DNA from: Rhodoferax sp. | GTDB lineage: Bacteria; Pseudomonadota; Gammaproteobacteria; Burkholderiales; Burkholderiaceae_C | Assembly: GCA_028711355.1 (NCBI GenBank) | Contig: JAQTSL010000066.1 | Location: forward strand, 1-13,692 | Direction: 5' to 3' | DNA length: 13,692 nt | Part shown: positions 1 to 6,238 of the stretch, one piece after another | How positions within the stretch are numbered: the stretch's first letter is position 1 | How the letters are laid out: the number at the start of each line of letters is the position of its first letter | Position numbers and translations under genes: made by a program | The notes under the pieces: generated by a model | What the model saw: only the letters and a program-made list of their open reading frames with translations | What the model was told of the DNA's origin: nothing | Database searches by the model: none

Positions 1-1998
1 GGCATGTATGGTGTCTATACGGTTGCTTTTGATTCGGCGGGCGCGCTTTATGCCGGCATTTACGGTGGTATCTGGAAGCTGCCAGCCAATAGTCAGCCAT
101 CGGATTCCTGGCAGGATGCCGGTGCCGGATTGCCGGCCAGCGCCGTCGTGTTGACCCTGGCTTTTGATGGTGCTGGCAACCTGCTGGCTGGCATCGAACG
201 CCAAGGCATGTTTCGACTGCCAGCGGGCGGCACAACCTGGGCAGCATTTAACGACGGTGCGGCGTCTGATTTGCCCACCAACCAGTTGATCCAAGACAGC
301 GCAGGTCATATCTGGGCGGCCACCAAAAGCCTGGGCATCCTCAAGTTGGCAGCCGGTTCTGTCAATTGGGTCAGTGCCTCTGGCGGCCTGGCTGAAGCTG
401 GCGTTACGGCCTTATTGACCAGTAGTGACGGCAGTCTGCTAGCCGCTAGCGCCAATGGTGTTTTCAGTGCCAACGCTGCCGGTGTATGGACGCCCAACCG
501 AAGCGGCCTGCCAGTAGAAAGCGTTATCAATGCGCTGGTTTTTGATGCTGCCGGTCACCTGTATGCAGCCAGCGACTCTGCCGGTGTGGCGCGCCTGAGC
601 GTGGGTGCCAGTACCTGGCAAGATTGGTCTAGCGGTGCGCCGGCCTCTGGCATTGCCAAGTCTCTGGTGATCGACCCGACTGGCAACCTGTATGCAGCCT
701 TTTTTGGTCCCGGTGTCTATCGTCTGGCGGCGGGTGGCAGCACCTGGGTGGCGATCAATAACGGCCTGACAAATTACCCTGTGGTGAATCAACTCAGCGT
801 GGCTGCCAATGGCGATGTTTACGCCGCGGCTACCGCGATCGGTGCCGGTAGCGCCAACGGGGTTTATCGCCTGTTGGCTGGCAGCACCACTTGGACCCAA
901 CTAGGTGGTGCCCTGCCCAATGATCCGCCACTGCGCACGCTGGCCGTCGATGCCGACGGCACTGTCTATGCAGGGGCCAGTGCTGGCATGACCAACAGCG
1001 GTACCTTTGGCGGCGTGTATCGCCTGTTGCCCGGCCAGAGCACCTGGACTGCGTTTAACACCGGAATGGATCAGCGCGAGATATTTGCATTGGCGCTTGA
1101 CACCGCTGGCAATCTCTACGCCGTGGCCAGCGGTGCTGTTTTTGTGCTGAACAAGGGTGCAACTAGCTGGACGGACATAAGCGGCGGCTTGCCAACTTCG
1201 TTTTTTGGCTACGCCCATGCGTTGCGTTTTGATGCGACAGGCCAGTTGTTGATGGGCACCTCAGATGGCATATTTATGCTGCCTGCAGGTGCCACGCAAT
1301 GGCAAACTTTTGCAACCGGTTTGCCAGCGCGCCCAGTTTTTGCGCTGGCTGTCAGCGGCGCGCGGTACGCGGTTGGTACCAGTGGTGCCGGTGTTTACGC
1401 AAGCGCTGGCCTGCCTTTTGGCGCGGGCTGGAACCTGCTGGGCAACAGCACCGACCAGGCCATCAACCCGGTCACGCTGTTTGGCGACAAAAGCACGCCC
1501 ACCGCGCTATCGGCCGACATCGTGACGGTCTGGACCTGGGATGCCGGCCAAAAGCAATGGGCCTTCTTCACACCGGCGATGAGCGCTGCCGAGCTGACCA
1601 GTTACGCCGACAGCAAGGGTTATCTGGTGCTACAGACCATTGCGCCAAGGCGAGGCTTTTGGCTCAACGGCAAAAACGCCTCAGCCTTGCCTGCGGCCAC
1701 TGGCAATGCAGTCAACGTGACGGCAACCGATTTGGTGACTGGGTGGAATTTGATGTCGGACGCGCGCAGCCTGGCCCCCTCTGCCTTTCACGCCAGTCTG
1801 GGCAGTGCTGCCGCCAACTACATCACGCTATGGGCCTGGGATGCCGCCAATACCGCCTGGCTGTTCCATTCACCAGCGCTTGAGGCAGAGGCTGGCACCA
1901 AGTTGGTGGATTACATCAACAGCAAGGGCTACCTGGACTTCAGCGCAACCGGGCGCACGCTGGCACCCGGGACCGGGTTTTGGGTGAACCGGCCGTAG
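1..1998 (+). CDS. Beta-propeller repeat surface protein, 5' partial
   Basis: The reading frame is open from the first base, and the first visible codons already sit inside a repeat, so the true start lies upstream. About 665 residues are visible. Roughly the first 470 hold about eleven imperfect units of 40-45 residues with the pattern AFDxAGNLYAG...GVYRLPAG.TTW, resembling two-component-regulator-propeller or BNR-like blades. From about base 1417 come two tandem modules of about 85 residues, each starting with GWNL, passing through a VWTWD or LWAWD motif and a SKGYL motif, and ending in GFWLN or GFWVN. I recognise similar modules at the C-termini of secreted betaproteobacterial proteins but know no function for them. 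No membrane anchor or sortase motif follows, and the protein ends right after the second module. It is probably exported and binds something outside the cell; that is inference. The next gene starts 159 bp downstream and is unrelated. Confidence 0.75.
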   Translation, partial: GMYGVYTVAFDSAGALYAGIYGGIWKLPANSQPSDSWQDAGAGLPASAVVLTLAFDGAGNLLAGIERQGMFRLPAGGTTWAAFNDGAASDLPTNQLIQDSAGHIWAATKSLGILKLAAGSVNWVSASGGLAEAGVTALLTSSDGSLLAASANGVFSANAAGVWTPNRSGLPVESVINALVFDAAGHLYAASDSAGVARLSVGASTWQDWSSGAPASGIAKSLVIDPTGNLYAAFFGPGVYRLAAGGSTWVAINNGLTNYPVVNQLSVAANGDVYAAATAIGAGSANGVYRLLAGSTTWTQLGGALPNDPPLRTLAVDADGTVYAGASAGMTNSGTFGGVYRLLPGQSTWTAFNTGMDQREIFALALDTAGNLYAVASGAVFVLNKGATSWTDISGGLPTSFFGYAHALRFDATGQLLMGTSDGIFMLPAGATQWQTFATGLPARPVFALAVSGARYAVGTSGAGVYASAGLPFGAGWNLLGNSTDQAINPVTLFGDKSTPTALSADIVTVWTWDAGQKQWAFFTPAMSAAELTSYADSKGYLVLQTIAPRRGFWLNGKNASALPAATGNAVNVTATDLVTGWNLMSDARSLAPSAFHASLGSAAANYITLWAWDAANTAWLFHSPALEAEAGTKLVDYINSKGYLDFSATGRTLAPGTGFWVNRP

Positions 1999-2071
1999 CA
2001 AGCACCGGCAGATTTCGTGATCCGCAAGAGTAGGGTGGCGCAATTTTGACTCCCCTTAAACTGCGCGGTGG

Positions 2072-2085
2072 TTGATCTGGCTCAA
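2072..2085 (+). promoter_or_regulatory. Candidate Fnr/Anr-type binding site
   Basis: TTGATCTGGCTCAA matches the Fnr/Anr consensus TTGAT-N4-ATCAA at nine of ten conserved positions. It lies 72 bp before the start codon of the first cytochrome gene, in the only intergenic space ahead of the operon. If it is a class II site centred at -41.5, transcription would start near 2120, with an AT-rich stretch (2103-2116) where the -10 element should be. Control of an oxygen-binding heme operon by an oxygen-sensing regulator makes sense, but the regulator gene is not in this window. Confidence 0.55.
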
Positions 2086-2157
2086 ACCAGCTCGCCTGCC
2101 GCTAAGCTTTTCTTAAGACTGGCCCGCTACAGTGGCGTCCATCAACAGGAGCCCACC

Positions 2158-2613
2158 ATGCACATCACCAAATGCTTGACCATCTGCGTTCTCATTGCCA
2201 GTACCGCCCCGGCCTGGGCCGACGGTGGTGGTGTCACTGCGCTGCTGCCCAAGATGGAAAAAGAATGCTCGTCTTGCCACATTGCCTTCCGACCCAACTT
2301 TCTGCCACGTTCGTCGTGGAAGCAGGTGATGGCGTCGCTGGACAAGCATTACGGCACCGACGCGTCGCTGTCTGATGCCGATAACGCCGAGATCACCACT
2401 TGGCTCGACAAGACCTCGCAGGAGGTTGGCGACGCACCGCCCAACAACCGCATTACCGAATCGTTCTGGTTCAAGCGCAAGCACGGCACTAATCACGTCA
2501 AGGCCGAGGTCTGGAGCCGCGCGTCGGTCAAGAGCCGCGCCAACTGCCAGGCCTGCCACGTCAACGCTGACAAGGGCGACTTCAATGAGCACAACATTAA
2601 GATTCCGCGCTGA
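2158..2613 (+). CDS. Periplasmic diheme cytochrome c (DHC family), first copy
   Basis: This 151-residue protein belongs to the DHC family (Pfam PF09626), the electron donor to SHP in Rhodobacter sphaeroides. A Sec signal peptide covers residues 1-21, ending in APAWA. Two c-type heme sites are visible: CSSCH at 37-41 and CQACH at 130-134. Between them lie the family signatures LPRSSWKQVM, LDKHYGTDASL and RITESFWF; the conserved histidines there may supply distal heme ligands. The start chosen is the ATG with AGGAG seven bases ahead; an in-frame GTG at 2068 would put 30 unlikely residues before the signal peptide. It is the first gene of the heme operon, 55 bp ahead of shp, and probably shuttles electrons from the membrane cytochrome to SHP. 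Confidence 0.9.
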   Translation: MHITKCLTICVLIASTAPAWADGGGVTALLPKMEKECSSCHIAFRPNFLPRSSWKQVMASLDKHYGTDASLSDADNAEITTWLDKTSQEVGDAPPNNRITESFWFKRKHGTNHVKAEVWSRASVKSRANCQACHVNADKGDFNEHNIKIPR

Positions 2614-2668
2614 GGCATTAACCCAGCAATTATTTGTCATCTGATTTAACAACCTGAAAGGATTCCCC

Positions 2669-3058
2669 ATGAAATTTGCATTTAAAACCGCAGCCGCACT
2701 TGCCACACTGGCCATTGCCTTGCCTTTTGCCGCCAGCGCCAACCCGATCCTGGATGGCTATAAAGCCGAAATCAAGGGCACCTTCACGGTAGCGGCAGGC
2801 GAAAAACTCTACAAGACGGTCGGCCCCAATCAGTTGGCTTGCGCCTCGTGCCACACCGATTCGCCCAAGAACACGGGCAAGCACGCCAAGACCAACAAGA
2901 CCATCGACCCGCTGGCGCCCAGCGTCAACGCCAAGCGCTTCACCGACGCTGCGACAGTTGAAAAATGGTTCAAACGCAATTGCAATGACGCGCTGGGCCG
3001 CGCCTGCACCACGCAAGAAAAGGGCGATTTCATGACCTACGTGCTGTCGGTCAAATAA
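2669..3058 (+). CDS. shp: SHP-type oxygen-binding monoheme cytochrome c
   Basis: This 129-residue precursor has a signal peptide at 1-24 (cut after AASA) and one heme site, CASCH, at 58-62. The C-terminal half carries the diagnostic SHP region (DUF1924, PF09086): IDPLAPS, RFTDAATVEKWF, then NCN and GRAC. By alignment from memory to Rhodobacter sphaeroides SHP, Asn104 corresponds to the unusual asparagine heme ligand (Asn88), which leaves the iron when oxygen or other small ligands bind, and Cys105 and Cys113 to the disulfide beside it. A strong GAAAGGA site precedes the ATG. SHP is reduced by DHC; its physiological substrate is not firmly known (oxygen, nitric oxide and related ligands have been considered). 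Its stop codon overlaps the ribosome binding site of the next gene. Confidence 0.92.
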   Translation: MKFAFKTAAALATLAIALPFAASANPILDGYKAEIKGTFTVAAGEKLYKTVGPNQLACASCHTDSPKNTGKHAKTNKTIDPLAPSVNAKRFTDAATVEKWFKRNCNDALGRACTTQEKGDFMTYVLSVK

Positions 3059-3070
3059 GGAAGTGCAGCC

Positions 3071-3556
3071 ATGAACTTTGCCCGCCCCCTGCTGCTGGCC
3101 GTGCTGGCCGCCACCGCCCTGACGGCTCAGGCCAAGTACAACGGTGAAGACCGTGGCCGCCCGGTCATGCCGTCCGAAGTCAATGCCAAATGGCAGGCTG
3201 AATGTGGCGGCTGCCACATGGCCTACCCGCCCGGCTTGCTGCCTGCGGCGTCGTGGAAGAAGGTCATGGTCGGTCTGGACAAGCACTTCGGCACCGACGC
3301 GTCGTTGCCTGCCGCCGATGTCCAGGAAATTACCAACTACCTGACCAAATACCCGTCTAACCGCTGGGATTCCAGCGCTGCACCGCTGCGTATTACCGAT
3401 GGTGAATGGTTCAAAGCCAAGCACTACAACAAGGGCGAGATTGCGCCCGAGGTCTGGAAGCGTGCCTCGGTCAAAAGCCCCGGCAATTGCATGGCCTGCC
3501 ATAAACAAGCGGATCAAGGCGTGTTCGACGACAAAGGTATCGTGATTCCAAAATAG
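3071..3556 (+). CDS. Periplasmic diheme cytochrome c (DHC family), second copy
   Basis: This 161-residue protein is a second DHC. The signal peptide spans about 1-21 (LTAQA). Heme sites are CGGCH at 45-49 and CMACH at 140-144, a spacing close to that of the first copy. The central motifs are again LPAASWKKVM, LDKHFGTDASL and RITDGEWF, and parts of the DNA (2313-2371 against 3253-3306) are very alike, so the two genes arose by duplication or exchange sequence. AAGGAAG at 3057-3063 overlaps the shp stop codon and lies seven bases before the ATG, so translation is probably coupled. Having two soluble copies beside one SHP may mean separate electron partners or a longer relay. Product identity is secure; the division of labour is unknown. 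Confidence 0.9.
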   Translation: MNFARPLLLAVLAATALTAQAKYNGEDRGRPVMPSEVNAKWQAECGGCHMAYPPGLLPAASWKKVMVGLDKHFGTDASLPAADVQEITNYLTKYPSNRWDSSAAPLRITDGEWFKAKHYNKGEIAPEVWKRASVKSPGNCMACHKQADQGVFDDKGIVIPK

Positions 3557-3605
3557 GTCAGTCACCGCCCGCTGACACTTGCCTCCATTTTCTGAAAGCC
3601 CCGCC

Positions 3606-4808
3606 ATGCAACGCACCCTGATCTGGGATCTGCCAACGCGCCTGTTTCACTGGACTCTTGCCTCGTGTTTTGCCATTGCCTGGCTTACCAGTGATGGCGA
3701 CCGCTGGCACGCGGTCCACGTGTTTGCCGGGTATTTGATGCTGGGCATGGTCGCTTTCCGGCTGGTGTGGGGGTTTGCCGGGTCGCACTTCTCGCGCTTT
3801 GCCAGCTTCTGGTTTAGCCCGGGCGAGGCGCTCGATTACCTCAAGCAGGTGGCCAGCGGCCACGCAGCACGCCATGTCGGGCACAACCCGACCGGAAGTC
3901 TGGCCATTTATATTTTGCTGGCGCTGACCGTTGCGGTTGGCTTTTCGGGCATTGTCACCATGGGTGGCGACGAGCAACAAGGCTTGGCCGCGGGCTGGTT
4001 TACCTTTGCCCAGGTGCAGACCCTGAAGAAGCTGCACAACCTGGGTGCCATTGCCATGCTGCTGGTGGTGGCGGGTCACATCACCGGGGTGGTGGTGGAA
4101 AGCGTGCTGCACAAAGAGAATTTGGCGCGCTCCATGGTCACCGGTATCAAGATGGCCGACGCCGCGACCCCCAAGGCCACGGCGCAGCCGGTGATTGCCG
4201 CACTGATGCTGCTGTGCATACTGGGTTTTGCCGGCTGGTGGTTTTATTACGCCATTGACAAAGGCATTGACGGCCAGGCCTGGCACGTCAAGCTGGAGAC
4301 TGGCATTGGTGAAGAGCCGCACGTCAAGTTTGTTGGCAAGCAGTTGCCCGACAACAAAATGTGGCGTGACGAATGCGGCAGTTGCCACGCGGTGTTTTAC
4401 CCGGCGCTGTTACCCAGCCGCTCGTGGCAAAAAATCATGGCCGAGCAAGACCAGCACTTTGGTACCGACTTGGGGTTGGATGCTGCTACCGTGGCCGAGG
4501 TACAAAAATTCATGGTGGACAACGCCGCTGAAAAACACGTGATTGAAGCGGCCTTCAAAATCGAACAATCAATTCCCCAAGACGCAACCCCGCTGCGCAT
4601 TACCGAAACCGCGTATTGGGTCAACAAGCACCGCGAAATTGCCGCCGCCGACTGGGCCAATCCGCTGGTCAAGAGCAAAAACAACTGTGCCGCGTGTCAC
4701 AGCGACGCCGACGACGGTGGCTTTGAAGACGGTGCCATGCACATTCCTGCGCGACCCAAGGCAGCGATCAGCGCAGTAGCGCCCGCGCCCACCGCATCCA
4801 AGCCCTGA
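3606..4808 (+). CDS. Cytochrome b561 fused to a C-terminal diheme cytochrome c domain
   Basis: This 400-residue protein joins a di-heme cytochrome b561 (PF01292 type) to a DHC domain. The N-terminal part (1-175) has four membrane helices with likely b-heme ligands His15, His35 or His38, His144 and His158, plus the family motif GHNPTG at 92-97. A fifth helix (196-217) leads out of the membrane to the DHC domain (about 230-380), which carries CGSCH at 257-261, the LPSRSWQKIM and DQHFGTD motifs, and CAACH at 361-365. A short Ala/Pro tail ends the protein. The ATG at 3606 starts directly with the family's usual MQRTLIWDLPTRLFHW; an in-frame TTG at 3579 lacks support. It probably oxidises quinol and feeds the soluble DHCs and SHP. 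It starts 49 bp after the second DHC gene and is the last gene of the operon. Confidence 0.88.
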   Translation: MQRTLIWDLPTRLFHWTLASCFAIAWLTSDGDRWHAVHVFAGYLMLGMVAFRLVWGFAGSHFSRFASFWFSPGEALDYLKQVASGHAARHVGHNPTGSLAIYILLALTVAVGFSGIVTMGGDEQQGLAAGWFTFAQVQTLKKLHNLGAIAMLLVVAGHITGVVVESVLHKENLARSMVTGIKMADAATPKATAQPVIAALMLLCILGFAGWWFYYAIDKGIDGQAWHVKLETGIGEEPHVKFVGKQLPDNKMWRDECGSCHAVFYPALLPSRSWQKIMAEQDQHFGTDLGLDAATVAEVQKFMVDNAAEKHVIEAAFKIEQSIPQDATPLRITETAYWVNKHREIAAADWANPLVKSKNNCAACHSDADDGGFEDGAMHIPARPKAAISAVAPAPTASKP

Positions 4809-4834
4809 TAGCGTTGGCGCAATTTTTGCGGCAT

Positions 4835-4903
4835 TGTGACCAAGCCACGGTCCAATGACGCGGCGCTGGCGGGGTCCTCGACAAGCCCAGCGGGCTGGTC
4901 ACA
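4835..4903. repeat. Interrupted inverted repeat between convergent genes
   Basis: TGTGACCAAGCC (4835-4846) pairs with GGCTGGTCACA (4893-4903) with one bulged base, enclosing 46 bases. Inside, at the base of the right arm, AGCCC-AGC-GGGCT forms a competing small hairpin. It lies between the 3' ends of the cytochrome operon and the oppositely directed WYL regulator, where a bidirectional terminator would be expected, but no U-tract follows on either strand. It could also be the remains of a small mobile element. Confidence 0.35.
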
Positions 4904-4954
4904 GTCACTATTTGTTTCATAGCTATCTGCGCTTGTTCTGTGAGCGCTAGACTC
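4904..4954 (-). repeat. Dispersed short repeat, copy 1
   Basis: On the plus strand this reads ATAGCTATCTGCGCTTG followed by GAGCGCTAGA. It aligns without gaps over more than 30 bases with a stretch at 8801-8832, and shares the GCGCTAGA core with 6129-6136. The half-sites GCGCT and AGCGC can fold into a hairpin. I recall similar repeats between genes in Comamonadaceae genomes. It abuts the WYL regulator gene, and the TGA stop codon (4953-4955) lies at its edge. Confidence 0.5.
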
Positions 4955-5906
4955 ACTCGCGCGGGGGAACCTTTTGTACCGGTGCCGCCTGATGATTCTT
5001 TGGCGGCCTACCGTGTTTCAGGATGTCCATGATCAGCTCGCGGTGGTCGGTGTAGGGCAGGCGCAGCAGGTAGCTGCCGTCGCGCTCTTGCTTGCCAATT
5101 TGCTCGGTGTGCCACTGCTCTTGCGCCACCCAGCGGGCACGCTCGGGGGAAAAGCGCAGGCGGGCCCAGCGCACCGTGCCGCCAGAAAAAATGCCGTAGC
5201 CGGGGCCGAAGGTGGTGCTGAGTTGGGCTGCGCTAACTTCACGCGCGGCTTCGTTCAGCGGCTCCAGCCGGGTGATGGCATCCAGCGCAAAGTTGCGCAG
5301 ACCCTGGCGCTGGTGGCACCAGGCATCCAGATACCAGTTGTCGCGGTAGTGCACCAGGCGTTGGGGCGAGATGTCGCGCTCGGTGTTGTGGCCGTTGCCG
5401 CGTGCGGTGTAGGCGATGTGCAGGCGCTTGCGCTGGGCCAGGGCGGTGGCGACTTGCTCAAAGTGGCGCGGGCGCACGCTGCGTTGCGCCAGGCGGATGA
5501 TGCGCACGCGCTGGCGCAGCTCGGTGGCCTCCGGGTTCCCTTCTGGCCCCAGCAAGGCGTTGAGGCGTTCCATCAGCGGGGCGATGTGGGTGGTGAGCAC
5601 ACCGCCTGCGTCCAGCCCGGCCAGCAGTTGCTGCATGGTCAGCAGGGCGTGGATTTCGGTGGGCGAGAACCACAGGCCAGGCAGTTCATGCGGGTGATGG
5701 TCGGCCGGGTCTGGGCTGCCGCGCCGGTAGCCGCCCAGCTCGCGGCTGTAGATGATGGGGTTGTGCAGGCGTTCACACAGGTAGTTCAGGTCACGCTTGA
5801 GGGTGGAGCGTGACACCTCCAGCGCCACCTGCAATTGTTTGAAGCCAACCACTCGCTGCTGGCGCAGCAGTTCGTTGATCCGGTAAAAGCGCTCGGTTCT
5901 GTTCAT
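4953..5906 (-). CDS. YafY-family HTH/WYL-domain transcriptional regulator
   Basis: This 317-residue protein has an N-terminal DeoR-like winged helix (about 1-60, with the recognition segment VSRSTLKRDLNYL), a linker, and a WYL domain whose signature WYLDAW stands at 191-196, with LRNFALDAI just after it. The WYL fold senses small ligands or nucleic acids in better-studied relatives. The C-terminal WCX part runs to YTDHRELIMDILKHG (285-299), then gives way to an atypical 18-residue tail (RPPKNHQAAPVQKVPPRE) where relatives usually continue with a conserved beta strand and helix. The stop codon coincides with the edge of a dispersed repeat, so the end may have been cut back. AGGGAG lies six bases before the ATG. 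The target is unknown: it converges on the heme operon and heads toward no obvious partner. Confidence 0.85.
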   Translation of the reverse strand: MNRTERFYRINELLRQQRVVGFKQLQVALEVSRSTLKRDLNYLCERLHNPIIYSRELGGYRRGSPDPADHHPHELPGLWFSPTEIHALLTMQQLLAGLDAGGVLTTHIAPLMERLNALLGPEGNPEATELRQRVRIIRLAQRSVRPRHFEQVATALAQRKRLHIAYTARGNGHNTERDISPQRLVHYRDNWYLDAWCHQRQGLRNFALDAITRLEPLNEAAREVSAAQLSTTFGPGYGIFSGGTVRWARLRFSPERARWVAQEQWHTEQIGKQERDGSYLLRLPYTDHRELIMDILKHGRPPKNHQAAPVQKVPPRE

Positions 5907-5935
5907 GGCATCTCCCTAGGGATGCCGTTGGTTTC

Positions 5936-6150
5936 TCAAATGACGCTGCGACTGCGTAGGCCGGTAATCTGCTGGGCATCCAGAGCCAATTCTGCCAGCA
6001 CTTCATCGGTGGGTTCACCCAGAGCGGGTGGCGCGCGGCGCAGCACTGGCGGGGTGGACTGTAGGCGCAGCGGGCTGGCCACGGTGCGCGCCACGGTGGG
6101 AGGCGGGTATTGGCTGTGCTGCTGTATTTGCGCTAGAGGCTCATTTTTGC
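5936..6150 (-). pseudogene. 3' remnant of a class III CoA-transferase gene
   Basis: Read on the minus strand, this stretch encodes about 54 residues (PTVARTVASPLRLQSTPPV through ITGLRSRSVI, then TGA) that match the last 54 residues of the complete CoA-transferase ending at 8592. By eye, DNA identity is roughly 85-90% over about 105 bases in the best part. Farther upstream the match persists only through PLAQ-x-QQ, which is itself the dispersed repeat, and then stops. The catalytic N-terminal domain is absent, so this cannot be a working enzyme. Start-like codons exist but no family start. Most likely it is left from a duplication or from an insertion that split the locus; see the direct-repeat finding. 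Confidence 0.75.
6113..6150 (-). repeat. Dispersed short repeat, copy 2 (partial)
   Basis: TTGCGCTAGAGGCTCATTTTT on the plus strand carries the GCGCTAGAGGC core also seen in copies 1 and 3, all in the same orientation. On the minus strand it encodes the EPLAQIQQ segment of the CoA-transferase remnant, matching RPLAQAQQ in the intact gene. Homology between the remnant and the intact gene ends here. Confidence 0.45.
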
Positions 6151-6238
6151 TTGGATGCCGTTTGTGGCACCATCCAGCCACGCGCAGCTACTTTGGCAGC
6201 AGCGTACGTGCAGGCCTTTTTTCGGCGATGATTCAGCC

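Noticed and set aside
1..1300. Repeats in the first gene as a DNA tandem array
   Set aside because: The periodicity is at protein level with low DNA identity between units, as expected of propeller blades.
3579..3605. TTG start adding nine residues to the b561 fusion
   Set aside because: The family normally begins at MQRTLIWDLPTRLFHW, and the added residues would precede the first membrane helix without purpose.
2630..4388. Minus-strand open frames opposite the cytochrome operon
   Set aside because: The plus strand shows signal peptides, heme motifs and ribosome binding sites; the antisense products show none.
4818..4830. CGCAA-TTT-TTGCG hairpin just after the b561 fusion stop, as a terminator
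   Set aside because: The stem has only five pairs and three bases of loop, and no U-run follows it, so it was not listed as a feature.
4974..5813. 279-codon plus-strand open frame opposite the WYL regulator
   Set aside because: Its product is low complexity (Gly, Val, Gln, His rich) with no recognisable domain, while the opposite strand encodes a complete regulator with a ribosome binding site.
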